Shown: positions 50,668 to 59,881, numbered from the stretch's first letter. The stretch is 64,000 bases of DNA from Candidatus Chryseobacterium colombiense (GCA_029203185.1 CP119310.1:2734001-2798000), one strand, 5' to 3'. The notes: a model not told the origin generated them from the sequence alone. Numbers and translations: made by a program.

Positions 50668-52062
50668 ATGAATTACAGAATAGAAAAAGACACCATGGGC
50701 GAAGTGCAGGTTCCGGCTGATAAGTTTTGGGGTGCACAAACCGAACGATCAAGAAATAATTTCAAAATAGGACCTGAAGGTTCTATGCCGCACGAAATTA
50801 TTGAAGCTTTTGCTTACTTAAAAAAAGCGGCAGCATACGCCAACACCGATCTGGGTGTTCTTTCCGCTGAGAAAAGAGATATGATCACGAAAGTTTGCGA
50901 AGAAATTTTAGAAGGAAAGCTTAATGATCAGTTTCCTTTGGTAATCTGGCAAACAGGATCAGGAACGCAGTCTAACATGAATGTGAATGAAATCGTTTCT
51001 AACAGAGCTCATGTAAACAATGGCGGAACTTTAGGTGAGAAATCAGAAATTCATCCGAATGACGACGTAAATAAATCCCAGTCTTCCAATGATACGTATC
51101 CAACAGCAATGCATATTGCAGCGTACAAAAAAGTAGTTGAAACAACAATCCCAGCCGTTGAAAAATTAAGAGATACTTTAGCCCAAAAATCAGAGGCTTT
51201 TAAAGATGTTGTTAAAATCGGAAGAACCCATTTGATGGATGCAACGCCTTTAACTCTAGGACAGGAATTTTCAGGATATGTTGCTCAATTAAATTTCGGA
51301 ATCAAAGCTTTAAAAAATACCTTACCTCATCTTTCCGAGCTTGCTTTGGGGGGAACTGCCGTAGGAACAGGTTTGAATACTCCAAAAGGCTATGACGTAA
51401 AAGTTGCCGAATATATTTCAAAATTCACCAATCATCCTTTTGTAACGGCTGAAAATAAATTTGAAGCTCTGGCTGCTCATGATGCAATTGTAGAGTCTCA
51501 TGGAGCTTTAAAACAATTGGCGGTTTCTTTATATAAAATTGCTCAGGACATCAGATTACTGGCTTCCGGACCACGTTCCGGAATCGGGGAAATTCACATT
51601 CCTGAAAATGAACCGGGCTCTTCAATCATGCCGGGAAAAGTAAATCCTACTCAAAATGAAGCTATGACGATGGTTTGTGCGCAGGTTTTAGGAAATGATA
51701 CTACTATTTCTTTTGCAGGAACTCAAGGAAATTACGAGCTGAATGTTTTCAAACCGGTAATGGCTTTTAATTTCTTACAATCTGCTCAGTTAATTGCTGA
51801 TGCATGTATTTCATTTAATGATCACTGTGCCGTCGGAATCGAACCGAATCATGAGAGAATCAAAGAACTTGTAGATAAATCCCTGATGTTGGTAACAGCT
51901 TTGAATACTCATATCGGATATGAAAATGCTGCAAAAATTGCAAAAACAGCTCATAAAAACGGTACAACCCTAAAAGAAGAAGCTATCAATCTAGGACTTT
52001 TAACGGCTGAACAATTCGATGAATGGGTAAAACCTGAAGATATGGTAGGTAGTTTAAAGTAA
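50668..52062 (+). CDS. fumC: Fumarate hydratase class II
   Basis: A 464-residue iron-free fumarase of the aspartase/fumarase superfamily. It shows KFWGAQTERSRNNF, WQTGSGTQSNMNVNE, SQSSNDTYPTAMHIA, GRTHLMDATP with a catalytic His, and the signature GSSIMPGKVNPTQNE. The length matches homotetrameric FumC. It is unrelated in sequence to FumA and is transcribed in the opposite direction from a 178-base gap. A strong terminator follows. Confidence 0.97.
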   Translation: MNYRIEKDTMGEVQVPADKFWGAQTERSRNNFKIGPEGSMPHEIIEAFAYLKKAAAYANTDLGVLSAEKRDMITKVCEEILEGKLNDQFPLVIWQTGSGTQSNMNVNEIVSNRAHVNNGGTLGEKSEIHPNDDVNKSQSSNDTYPTAMHIAAYKKVVETTIPAVEKLRDTLAQKSEAFKDVVKIGRTHLMDATPLTLGQEFSGYVAQLNFGIKALKNTLPHLSELALGGTAVGTGLNTPKGYDVKVAEYISKFTNHPFVTAENKFEALAAHDAIVESHGALKQLAVSLYKIAQDIRLLASGPRSGIGEIHIPENEPGSSIMPGKVNPTQNEAMTMVCAQVLGNDTTISFAGTQGNYELNVFKPVMAFNFLQSAQLIADACISFNDHCAVGIEPNHERIKELVDKSLMLVTALNTHIGYENAAKIAKTAHKNGTTLKEEAINLGLLTAEQFDEWVKPEDMVGSLK

Positions 52063-52077
52063 GATCTCATCATAAAC

Positions 52078-52113
52078 AAAAGCACTCTGCAGAAAATTGC
52101 AGAGTGCTTTTGT
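52078..52113 (+). terminator. Terminator after fumC
   Basis: AAAAGCACTCTGCA / TGCAGAGTGCTTTT hairpin with a T-run, about 16 bases after the stop. Confidence 0.85.
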
Positions 52114-52235
52114 TTGTTAATATGAATGTTATTATTTACTATTCAATTCTCATACCAAAGATTAATAATTTATTTTTATTTTGTATTCAAGCCATCGAAT
52201 ATTAATCTACATACAGCAGAAAATATTTTCGACTT

Positions 52236-53273
52236 TTACCACCAAAGTGCTACTCCGAAAACTAGTGCTTTATCGTTTTCAAAGTTTCCGTTTTTAAAGA
52301 AGTTCCCGAAATCTTTTTTCACGAAAATACTAAAGTCATCATAAGAAACTGTAAACTGACCTCCGTAAATGAAAGGACTCACCTGATAATTTCCTCTGTC
52401 TCTGTCGCTGATTCCTTCTCCTTTTATAATATTATTGGTTGACATTTTTACTCCACCGTAAACATTGGCTCCCACTTTAAATCCTTTTTGATAATCTCTG
52501 TATTGAATATCCATTCCTGCATTTTTCAGCTTGGAAAAATTGTACTGAATTCCCAGCGGAACCATAATATATCCTGTTCTCAGCTTGCTTTTACTTAATC
52601 CTTTCTCATAATTGGCCAGATAAACATTAGAGTTAGCATCTTTGGCAACGAACATATTATTGTCAATACTTAATGTTCTCCATGAGAAGCCAATTCCGGA
52701 AATCAATCCCCATGGACTTGTTCTACTGAACTGATAATTAAATTTTAACCCGAATTCAAGATTTCCGGCATATCCTAAGTTTTTATCCAGCGCATTGTCT
52801 GCTTCACTGTTGGTAAGATTCATGATTCCATAAGAAATATATCCAGCAAAGTTTTTTGTAGGTCTGAATTTTTTCAACAGTTTTTCTTTTAATTCTTCAT
52901 TGGAAGTTACGTCAGAATTCAGTAGTGAATATCTTACCTGCTTCTGGATCACCGTATCCAAATCAAAACCTAATTCTTCAATTCTCTGATCTATTCTTTC
53001 CGAGAAACGATCTGCCAATACAGATTTTTGTTTATCAAATTCTGTTTTATCAAGATTTTTTGCCTGGAGAGTCAGTAATTCTGCTTCCATCATTTTCTTT
53101 TCTTCCTTAATAATTGCATCGATCTTTCTGGCATATTCATCTACTTTTTCTTTTACAATAGGGCTTACTTCTGTATCTTCTTTAGGCTGAAGATTTATCA
53201 ACGGTTTTCTTTGCGCATATATTGATGTGGAAACAAGACATACGAATCCCATCATGATCATTTTTTTAATCAT
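52236..53273 (-). CDS. Outer-membrane beta-barrel protein with helical N-terminal segment
   Basis: A 345-residue protein with signal peptide (MIKKMIMMGFVCLVSTSIYAQ). Residues about 30-130 are charged and helical (EEKKMMEAELLTLQAKNL), and the remainder alternates aromatic strands (LEFGLKFNYQFSRTSPWGL, GYIMVPLGIQYNF) ending in KALVFGVALWW, a typical barrel end. It lies 31 bases after the 210-residue membrane protein gene and is probably part of the sigma operon beginning at 54484. The substrate or ligand is unknown. Confidence 0.75.
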   Translation of the reverse strand: MIKKMIMMGFVCLVSTSIYAQRKPLINLQPKEDTEVSPIVKEKVDEYARKIDAIIKEEKKMMEAELLTLQAKNLDKTEFDKQKSVLADRFSERIDQRIEELGFDLDTVIQKQVRYSLLNSDVTSNEELKEKLLKKFRPTKNFAGYISYGIMNLTNSEADNALDKNLGYAGNLEFGLKFNYQFSRTSPWGLISGIGFSWRTLSIDNNMFVAKDANSNVYLANYEKGLSKSKLRTGYIMVPLGIQYNFSKLKNAGMDIQYRDYQKGFKVGANVYGGVKMSTNNIIKGEGISDRDRGNYQVSPFIYGGQFTVSYDDFSIFVKKDFGNFFKNGNFENDKALVFGVALWW

Positions 53274-53304
53274 ATTATTAATTTTTAATTGTTAAACTTT
53301 AGTA

Positions 53305-53937
53305 TTATTTACGGTTCAGATCAACGGTTGCCACATTGCTTTCCTTTGTTTTTTCGATGACATCTTTATGCTCTACCGAAAAAAGTAAGGTAGCAGGATC
53401 TACGTATTTTTTCCTTTTCACAGAAGTTTTCTTAGCATCTTCTGCTTGAGCCACAATCTTATCCGCCGGAGCAGAAACCTTAGAAATTTCAGGAGCTATC
53501 ACCGGTGTTTCATCTTTTGAAGCTGCTTTTTGTGTTTGCTCAGCTAAAACTTTAGGAACGGACTGGACTTTATCAACGATTTTATTGACAGGTTCATTAG
53601 TTTCCTTAATTATTTTTTTCTCTGCATATACAGGTTCAGAAACTGTAATTTCATCTATCTTTTCAGTTGTTCTTTCCTGGGTAGAACTCTCTTTTACTTT
53701 AGTGATTGTAGTATCCTTGATATTATTTTTTTCTGAAGGATTTGAAAAGAGTACAAAGCCCAAACCAAAAACAAGTATAATACATGCCGCTGCCAACAGC
53801 CAGTTCATACGGAATTTAGATTGTGGATTTTCTTTCTGCAACTCTATCTCAGACCAAAGATCTCTTGAAGGAGCAATTTCTCTTTCGGTGATCTGTTTTT
53901 TTATTTGGTGTTCCAAATTATCTCTGAATGTGTTCAT
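53305..53937 (-). CDS. Single-span membrane protein coupled to the ECF sigma factor, candidate anti-sigma factor
   Basis: A 210-residue protein starting MNTFRDNLEHQIKKQITERE. A short N-terminal cytoplasmic segment of about 43 residues precedes one membrane helix (NWLLAAACIILVFGLGFVLF, about 44-64). The periplasmic part is charged and low complexity (Lys, Glu, Thr, Pro) with no enzymatic motif. It overlaps the sigma factor gene by 20 bases, an arrangement expected for an anti-sigma factor. It has no zinc finger or FecR domain. The role is inferred from layout. Confidence 0.65.
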   Translation of the reverse strand: MNTFRDNLEHQIKKQITEREIAPSRDLWSEIELQKENPQSKFRMNWLLAAACIILVFGLGFVLFSNPSEKNNIKDTTITKVKESSTQERTTEKIDEITVSEPVYAEKKIIKETNEPVNKIVDKVQSVPKVLAEQTQKAASKDETPVIAPEISKVSAPADKIVAQAEDAKKTSVKRKKYVDPATLLFSVEHKDVIEKTKESNVATVDLNRK

Positions 53938-54484
53938 TTTTCATTGTTTTTTGTTGTTGAAGATAAAGTACTCTCAGCTTCTCTTTTGCCCGAAACAATT
54001 GGGTCTTGCTCACTGCAGTGGAAATTTTCAGTGTATCGGCAATCTCCTGATGCGAATAGTCTTCCAATACATACAAGTTGAAAACCATTCTGTACGCATC
54101 CGGAAGCTGATCTAAAAGATCCTGCGCATTGAAATCAAAAATAACTTCTTCTTCGGAAGCATCCATCATCAATGACGGATTGATATCATCAATATAAAAA
54201 ACGGTTTTGTGACTTTTTATAAAGTTAAGACACTCATTGACAACAATTCGTCTTGCCCATCCTTCCAGATTTCCTTCTCCACGAAAGCTTTCAATGTGCT
54301 TGAAAATTTTACAAAAGGCTTTAATGACACAATCTTCCGCCTGATACAAATCGCTGATGTAGCTTTTCCCTACGCTCAGAAACTTTTTGACGTTCTGCTC
54401 ATAAAAAACTTTTTGAGCAGCCGGGTCCTGTTTTTTAAGGCGGCTGAGCAAATCTTCTTTTTTATTTCCAAATAAAAGCTTCAT
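53918..54484 (-). CDS. ECF-type RNA polymerase sigma factor
   Basis: A 188-residue sigma-70 family protein. Region 2 spans about residues 25-90 (DLYQAEDCVIKAFCKIFKHI, NLEGWARRIVVNECLNFI), and region 4 about 125-175 (LPDAYRMVFNLYVLEDYSHQ, SKTQLFRAKEKL). It is unlike the other sigma factor at 18456 in sequence. It overlaps the next gene by 20 bases, forming a sigma / membrane protein / barrel operon. Its promoters and inducer are unknown. Confidence 0.9.
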   Translation of the reverse strand: MKLLFGNKKEDLLSRLKKQDPAAQKVFYEQNVKKFLSVGKSYISDLYQAEDCVIKAFCKIFKHIESFRGEGNLEGWARRIVVNECLNFIKSHKTVFYIDDINPSLMMDASEEEVIFDFNAQDLLDQLPDAYRMVFNLYVLEDYSHQEIADTLKISTAVSKTQLFRAKEKLRVLYLQQQKTMKNEHIQR

Positions 54485-54566
54485 GAATTATCTGTTTCTA
54501 TCTTAAAGACAACAAAGTTTTAAAAAGGTTACACAAAAATTTTTTTTTTGAAAATTTATTCTTTCT

Positions 54567-54639
54567 GTCATTCTGAACGAAATGAAATGCAGTGAAGAAT
54601 CTGTTTAAATGATGAGATTCTTACTCCGTCAGAATGACA
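54567..54639 (-). repeat. Dispersed inverted-repeat element, copy C (opposite orientation)
   Basis: A 73-base element reading GTCATTCTGAACGAAATG at its left end and CTCCGTCAGAATGACA at its right. Read on the minus strand it matches copies A, B and D (…TCAGAATGAC / GTCATTCTGA arms, GAATCT and AGATTC internally). It lies between the sigma gene start and the Dyp peroxidase stop. Confidence 0.8.
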
Positions 54640-54658
54640 AAACACAATGATTTTATAT

Positions 54659-54684
54659 TAAAAAAGACAGAAAAATTCTGTCTC
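54659..54684 (-). terminator. Terminator after the Dyp peroxidase gene
   Basis: AGACAGAAT / ATTCTGTCT stem on the minus strand followed by a T-run, 6 bases after the stop. Confidence 0.75.
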
Positions 54685-54689
54685 TTATT

Positions 54690-55628
54690 TTATCCTGAAA
54701 ATTCATCCAACATATCTCTGGTCGGAACAAAGAAAAGTGTTCCAGTAACCGCTGTACTGAAGTCTAAAATCCTGTCGTAGTTCCCCGGAGGATTACCAAT
54801 AAACATATTCGTCAGCATTTTTTTAGTTGTTGAGAATGTATTGGCGTAAGAAATAAAATAGGTTCCAAACTCACCTGTTGAAGGGCTTCCGAATGGCATA
54901 TTATCTCTAACAATTTTAAGCTCTTCTCCGTTTTCCCCTTCAATATTAGCCAATGCAATGTGAGAGTTTGCAGGCTTCACATCATCCGACATTTCAATAT
55001 CATTCTCTTTTGATCTTCCTATTACCTTCTCCTGCTCTTCTGTAGAAAGGCTTCTCCACGCATTCATATTGTGAAGATATTTCTGGGTGAAAAGATAGCT
55101 TCCGCCTTTATACTGTGGATCTTCATCTCCAATTTTAGCAAAAAAATCACGGTCTTCGTTGTGTGGATTTTCAGTTCCGTCTACAAAACCAAGAATCGAT
55201 CGAGCATCCCAATATTTAAATCCATGAATTTCCAAAATGCTTTCCGCAACAGGGGACAGTAATTTCGAAATTTCAATTGCCATATCGAAAATAATACTTT
55301 TATCATCCGCTCTCAGATGAAAATGCAAATCTCCCGGTGTAGAAACTGCGGTATGCTTTTCTCCTTTTATCTCCTCAAAACTGACCAGTTCTTTAGGTAG
55401 CGGAGTCGGAAGACCAAGGATATTCCATGCACGATATCCAATTCCGAATACACAGCTCGATCTGCTGTCCGGAAACCTGTTGAAAACAGAATTATTAAGG
55501 TTGAGTACCAACGCACACAATTGTTGAAAAACTTCTTTCAGTTTGGGATCATCAACCAATTTCCAAACCATAAAAATTGTATTGCTGTTTGGATAATCGG
55601 TCACGTTTTGGGATTCAGCACCTGCCAT
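54690..55628 (-). CDS. Dye-decolorizing (Dyp-type) peroxidase
   Basis: A 312-residue heme peroxidase of the Dyp family. The GxxDG motif is in GFVDGTENPHNEDRDFF, where the Asp acts in peroxide chemistry. The heme-ligand His is likely in NSHIALAN, and the conserved Arg in DNMPFGSPSTGEFGTYF region upstream. The length matches bacterial Dyp-type enzymes. It has no signal peptide, so cytoplasmic or encapsulated location is possible; no encapsulin gene is in the window. It ends before an inverted-repeat element and lies 19 bases after an ABC ATPase gene. Confidence 0.93.
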   Translation of the reverse strand: MAGAESQNVTDYPNSNTIFMVWKLVDDPKLKEVFQQLCALVLNLNNSVFNRFPDSRSSCVFGIGYRAWNILGLPTPLPKELVSFEEIKGEKHTAVSTPGDLHFHLRADDKSIIFDMAIEISKLLSPVAESILEIHGFKYWDARSILGFVDGTENPHNEDRDFFAKIGDEDPQYKGGSYLFTQKYLHNMNAWRSLSTEEQEKVIGRSKENDIEMSDDVKPANSHIALANIEGENGEELKIVRDNMPFGSPSTGEFGTYFISYANTFSTTKKMLTNMFIGNPPGNYDRILDFSTAVTGTLFFVPTRDMLDEFSG

Positions 55629-55647
55629 TTTTAATATTTAATTTGAA

Positions 55648-56373
55648 TTACATAATTTCTTCAGCCGGCTTAGAGACCTGATCTGCAAAATACTGTTCCA
55701 GATCCTTCAGCGTTTCAGGATTCGTCTGGATGTCTTTTACCAGTTGTCCTTTGTTCACCACCACAATTCGGTTACAGACTTCTGTTGTATGTGAAAGATC
55801 ATGGCTGGAAATAAGAAAGGTTACTCCATCCTGCTTGGATAATTCTTTAATTAAATTCTTAAGTTTAATCTGTGTAGAAGGATCGAGATTGGCAAAAGGT
55901 TCATCTAAAATAATAATTTCAGGGTTTCCGATAATCGCGCCCACAATTCCTACCTTTTTCTGGTTTCCTTTTGAAAGATCGCGAACGTATTTCCCAGAGT
56001 TTAGGATTTCACCGTTAAAAAGATCATGAAACTGTTTTAAAAACTCATCCACAGAGGCTTTATTCTGTCCTCTCAATTCTCCGATGAAATAAAAATATTC
56101 TTCTGGTGTAAGATAGCCTATCAAAAAAGAATCGTCTACGAAGGCTGAAACTTTATTTTTCCAATCTTCAGATTCATTTACTTTTATACCATCTATGCTT
56201 ACAAAACCTGTTGTTGCCTGAATTAAATCCAGCATTAAGCTGAAGAGTGTCGTTTTTCCTGCTCCGTTGTTTCCCACCAAACCGAAAGTTTCGCCGTTGG
56301 GAATTTCAAGGTTTTCTATATTTAAAACGGTTGCTTTACCGTAAGTTTTTGATAAATTATTAATAGTGATCAT
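55648..56373 (-). CDS. ABC transporter ATP-binding protein
   Basis: A 241-residue ATPase with Walker A VGNNGAGKTT, the signature LSKGNQKKVGIVGA (a Ser-Lys-Gly-Asn variant of LSGGQ) and Walker B IIILDEPFANLDP, plus the His-loop SSHDLSHT. It is typical of the drug/gliding-type ABC-2 exporters. It starts 1 base after the DUF5687 membrane protein stop, so the pair forms one exporter. The cargo is unknown. Confidence 0.9.
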   Translation of the reverse strand: MITINNLSKTYGKATVLNIENLEIPNGETFGLVGNNGAGKTTLFSLMLDLIQATTGFVSIDGIKVNESEDWKNKVSAFVDDSFLIGYLTPEEYFYFIGELRGQNKASVDEFLKQFHDLFNGEILNSGKYVRDLSKGNQKKVGIVGAIIGNPEIIILDEPFANLDPSTQIKLKNLIKELSKQDGVTFLISSHDLSHTTEVCNRIVVVNKGQLVKDIQTNPETLKDLEQYFADQVSKPAEEIM

Positions 56374-56374
56374 A

Positions 56375-57841
56375 TTAATCTTTGTTTTTGAATGCTTCTA
56401 ATGTACTGTATTTTTCTACTTTATAATGTTTCACGATGATGTCGAAGATTTTTTCTCGTAATACAAATCCAATCAATCCCATGATGGCCACACTGATAAC
56501 TCCTGCCGTAATTCCGAAGAAACGCTGCATAATACCAAACACCACCATCGGTAAGAACATTTTCGGAATTAACAAAAGTAAAGCCTTGACGTTAAAACTA
56601 TTTTTCTGACCGAATCTTTTTTCTTTAGAATTCAGATCAATCTGAGTTTTATTAAATGCCCCGGACCAAAGGGTAAACTGAGAATTCACCCCGATATTAT
56701 AAATCCCAGCTGCGAAAAACGTAACATACATTTCCCAGCCGAAATAAGCATAGCAAACCGCCAGTACCATACAAGCTGCCGTTACAATATTCATCAGCCA
56801 CCATTTTGCCTTTAAATATTCTTTATAAGGAACATTCAGTGTCATCATTAAAGGATAATATGAACTGTCGAAAGCCGGAACTCTCTGCCCGAATAAAAAC
56901 TGGAAACCTCCCGTTACAAACAAACCCATAAACATCGTCATCGCCGGAGTTTTATAGATAGGTGAAGAAAACATCAGCATTCCATAAAAAAGGAACAGCA
57001 CGCTTCCCAGCAAAATTCCTTTAGCCACCTTGTTTCGCTTCAGCATTTTAATATCATTATTGATGAATGTACCGATAGCTCCATATTTATTCAGGAAAGC
57101 AATGTTTTCTGTTTTTCCGATATCTTTTTTTACCTCCAGTCCTTCATCCAGATAAAAAACCTTATGAATATGGTTAAAACAAATCTTCCATAAACCGACA
57201 AATAAAATGATTGAAATGACTACGAAATAAGGCTTTTCATAAAAGCTAAAGAAAAACTTTTCGGAATATTCCAGTACCGGAACAATATTGTAGTACGTAA
57301 GTCCTCCCACTGCTGCGAAAATACACCCCACAACAATTGCTACCGTTTCTTTTTCATTGAAAAGGATATTGATAAAGTTATTCAGATAAAATAACAGAGA
57401 AACTCCGAGAAACCAGGTAAAAACTCCGATCACATCATACCCGTTGAATATCGCAATCCCCGAAAAGGTAATAAAAAAAAGAGAATTCAGCCAACTGAAG
57501 GCAGACAGAAAAGTCTTGCTCAACATATAGTTAACCAAAGTCTTTTTAAGAATATTTAAGGTAAGAAAAGGTTTGATGTTCTGCGTCGGCATTTCCTGCC
57601 ACATATATTTAGCAATGAGATCAACTGCCCAAGCTGCAATTAAAAATTTAGACACCACCTTTATTGGGTTTCCATGCAAGTCTTCCTGAATATAGAAGAA
57701 TGCTAAAAATGCTCCCACAACGAGACACCCCATAAAATACAGAATCCCTAAAAGACGGAAAATCTTCATCGCCAGATTGATCCCTAAGGAAGAACCCCTG
57801 AAAAAGCTTTTGAACTCTAATCTTAAGAATTTAAAAAACAT
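56375..57841 (-). CDS. DUF5687-type ABC exporter membrane subunit
   Basis: A 488-residue protein starting MFFKFLRLEFKSFFRG with about 11-12 membrane helices by eye, matching the DUF5687 family that pairs with ABC ATPases in Bacteroidota. It ends in VKHYKVEKYSTLEAFKNKD. The ATPase gene begins 1 base after its stop. Function is unknown beyond export. An inverted-repeat element and recN lie upstream. Confidence 0.85.
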   Translation of the reverse strand: MFFKFLRLEFKSFFRGSSLGINLAMKIFRLLGILYFMGCLVVGAFLAFFYIQEDLHGNPIKVVSKFLIAAWAVDLIAKYMWQEMPTQNIKPFLTLNILKKTLVNYMLSKTFLSAFSWLNSLFFITFSGIAIFNGYDVIGVFTWFLGVSLLFYLNNFINILFNEKETVAIVVGCIFAAVGGLTYYNIVPVLEYSEKFFFSFYEKPYFVVISIILFVGLWKICFNHIHKVFYLDEGLEVKKDIGKTENIAFLNKYGAIGTFINNDIKMLKRNKVAKGILLGSVLFLFYGMLMFSSPIYKTPAMTMFMGLFVTGGFQFLFGQRVPAFDSSYYPLMMTLNVPYKEYLKAKWWLMNIVTAACMVLAVCYAYFGWEMYVTFFAAGIYNIGVNSQFTLWSGAFNKTQIDLNSKEKRFGQKNSFNVKALLLLIPKMFLPMVVFGIMQRFFGITAGVISVAIMGLIGFVLREKIFDIIVKHYKVEKYSTLEAFKNKD

Positions 57842-57979
57842 AGTTATCTTTTTTTACATTAGTAAATATAAGGGTAAAAATGTTACAGATTTTGATGAGA
57901 TTAGCAGATATAAGGTTATTTTATTAAGTTAACTTTTGGTTATATAGGAAATCTGTATAAAATGAAATTTGTATAAAAT

Positions 57980-58053
57980 GTCATTCTGACAAAGGAAGAA
58001 TCCTTGCAAAATGAAAAGATTCTTCACTCCACTTGGTTTCGTTCAGAATGACA
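57980..58053 (+). repeat. Dispersed inverted-repeat element, copy D
   Basis: A 74-base element from GTCATTCTGACAAAGGAAG to GTTCAGAATGACA, same orientation as copies A and B. Arms GTCATTCTGA / TCAGAATGAC pair, and AGAATCC / AGATTCTT inside nearly pair. Confidence 0.85.
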
Positions 58054-58108
58054 GACCTTATTTATATTTAAGAAAGAAATCAATAATATCATTCTACTTG
58101 AATACAAT

Positions 58109-58146
58109 AAAAAAGGCTTCCGAATTTTCGGAAGCCCTTTTTTATT
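58109..58146 (-). terminator. Terminator after recN
   Basis: AAAAGGCTTCCGAA / TTCGGAAGCCCTTT forms a long stem with T-run on the minus strand, 14 bases after the recN stop. Confidence 0.85.
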
Positions 58147-58160
58147 TTTAATTGAATAAG

Positions 58161-59810
58161 TTATCCTATCAATTCTTTCGCCTGAGCCATAGCAGCTTCT
58201 GTAATTTTACTTCCGGAAAGCAATTGGGCAATTTCATTGAGTTTTTCTTCGTCACTTAAAGGCACAATAGTAGATTGTGTTTTCCCGGAAACATCCTGTT
58301 TTACCACTTTATAGTTGTTGTTCCCTTTTGCTGCAACCTGTGCTAAGTGGGAAATAACGATAAGCTGCATATCCGAAGACATTTCACGCATCAGATTTCC
58401 GATTTCTTCGGCTACTTTTCCTGAAACTCCGGTATCAATTTCGTCTAAAATAAGCGTTGGAAGCTCATCACTTTCTGCAATAATTTTCTTTACCGCCAAC
58501 ATAACACGTGATCTTTCACCTCCTGAAATAGCTGTCTGAATGGGCTTTAAAGGAAAACCTGAGTTTGCCTGGAATAATAACTGAATATTTTCTTTTCCGA
58601 ATTGATTAAAATCTGAAGAATCCTGCAACTGGATATCTACTTTTGCTTTTTCCAAGCCTAGTTTTTTAAGCAGTTCTTCTGCTTTTTTAATGAAGACAGG
58701 AATACTTTTCTTTCTGTTATTTGAAATCTTTTGTGACAGATTTTGAAGCGTTTTTTCTTTTTTAGTAATATTTTCTTCTATCGCTGCAATATTCGTTTCC
58801 AGTTCAGAGGCTCCTTGCTGATCTCCCGATAACTGATCTCTTATTTCTTTCAATTCATCAATTCCTGAAACGCTATGTTTTAGAAATAATGAATTTATTT
58901 TATTGTTAAGCTCAGAAAGCAAAACCAAATTTTCAGGATTTATTTCAATTTTTTCGGCCTCATTCTCCAGTTCAGAAATAATATCCTTTATTTCCACAAA
59001 AGATGTTTCAAGCCTTTCATCCAGATCAGAAAAACTATGGGAAACTTCTGAAATTTTAGAAAGTTTATTTTTCGCTTCATTAAAGAATGAAAGAATTCCG
59101 ACTTCTTCCTGATGAAATCTGGATAAAACCTGTGCAAGATTTTCGGAGATCATTTCAGCATTTTCCTGAATGGAAAGTTGATTTTGCAGCTCTTCGTAGT
59201 CTACATCATCCAGCTGAAGTTCTTCAAGTTCGTTCAGTAAAAATTCTTTATAATCACTTTCTTTATTGGTTTCAGCAAGCTGTGTCTGAAGCTTTTTAAG
59301 CTGAACTTTTAAACTCTGGAAATCCGAAAATTCAAGCTGATATTCTTCCACGATTTTTTTATTTTCAGAAAGTCCGTCAATAATTTTAAACTGGTATTCT
59401 GCCGTAAAAAGATTGGAAGTTTCAAACTGGGAATGAATATCAATAAGCTGGGAAGAAAGCTCTTTCAGGACATCCAACGTTACCGGAACGTCATTGATGA
59501 AAGCTCTAGACTTTCCAGATGGCAGAATTTCTCTTCTTATGATAGTCTGCTGATCGTAATCAAGATCATTTTCTATAAAAAATTTCTTAAAACGGTTGTT
59601 CAGTGCAAACTCTGTTTCTACAATACTTTTTTCTTCGGTATTAGAAATGGATTTTACATCTGCTCTTTCTCCCAGAATAAGGCGAAGTGCACCCAGAATA
59701 ATTGATTTTCCAGCTCCTGTTTCTCCGGTAATGACCTGTAGTCCTTTATGCAAAGACACATCAAGTACATCAATAAGGGCAAAATTTTTAATATAAATTC
59801 TCGAAAGCAT
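58161..59810 (-). CDS. recN: DNA repair protein RecN
   Basis: A 549-residue SMC-like ATPase that acts in repair of double-strand breaks. The head's Walker A is GETGAGKSIILGAL, and the C-terminal half has Walker B LPTLILDEIDTGVSG with signature region SGGERSRVMLAVK. Between them is a long coiled coil (about residues 150-370). Length matches the usual 550-560. It has its own TAnnTTTG element 30 bases upstream and terminator, and stands at the end of the bamD-rpoZ-coaBC-DUF4835-recN block. Confidence 0.96.
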   Translation of the reverse strand: MLSRIYIKNFALIDVLDVSLHKGLQVITGETGAGKSIILGALRLILGERADVKSISNTEEKSIVETEFALNNRFKKFFIENDLDYDQQTIIRREILPSGKSRAFINDVPVTLDVLKELSSQLIDIHSQFETSNLFTAEYQFKIIDGLSENKKIVEEYQLEFSDFQSLKVQLKKLQTQLAETNKESDYKEFLLNELEELQLDDVDYEELQNQLSIQENAEMISENLAQVLSRFHQEEVGILSFFNEAKNKLSKISEVSHSFSDLDERLETSFVEIKDIISELENEAEKIEINPENLVLLSELNNKINSLFLKHSVSGIDELKEIRDQLSGDQQGASELETNIAAIEENITKKEKTLQNLSQKISNNRKKSIPVFIKKAEELLKKLGLEKAKVDIQLQDSSDFNQFGKENIQLLFQANSGFPLKPIQTAISGGERSRVMLAVKKIIAESDELPTLILDEIDTGVSGKVAEEIGNLMREMSSDMQLIVISHLAQVAAKGNNNYKVVKQDVSGKTQSTIVPLSDEEKLNEIAQLLSGSKITEAAMAQAKELIG

Positions 59811-59839
59811 AAATCAGTAGCAGATTACGATTGGTACTG

Positions 59840-59847
59840 CAAATATA
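59840..59847 (-). promoter_or_regulatory. Probable -7 promoter element for recN
   Basis: TATATTTG on the minus strand matches TAnnTTTG, 29 bases before the recN ATG. Confidence 0.5.
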
Positions 59848-59881
59848 AAATTTCCAAGTCAGAAATTAAGAATCAGGTTTA

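Larger units (their letters stand above)
57842..58160. other. 319-base gap between the ABC exporter and recN
   Basis: It holds repeat copy D (57980-58053) and the recN terminator (58109-58146). The rest is AT-rich without open frame, promoter match or further structure that I can support. Confidence 0.8.

Noticed and set aside
53585..54115. A 176-codon plus-strand frame antisense to the sigma / membrane-protein overlap
   Set aside because: Both minus-strand genes are supported by motifs and operon order; the antisense frame shows no family features.
54690..55628. Dyp peroxidase as encapsulin cargo
   Set aside because: No encapsulin shell gene is in the window, and no typical C-terminal targeting extension is visible at the end (MLDEFSG). 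It stays a possibility only.
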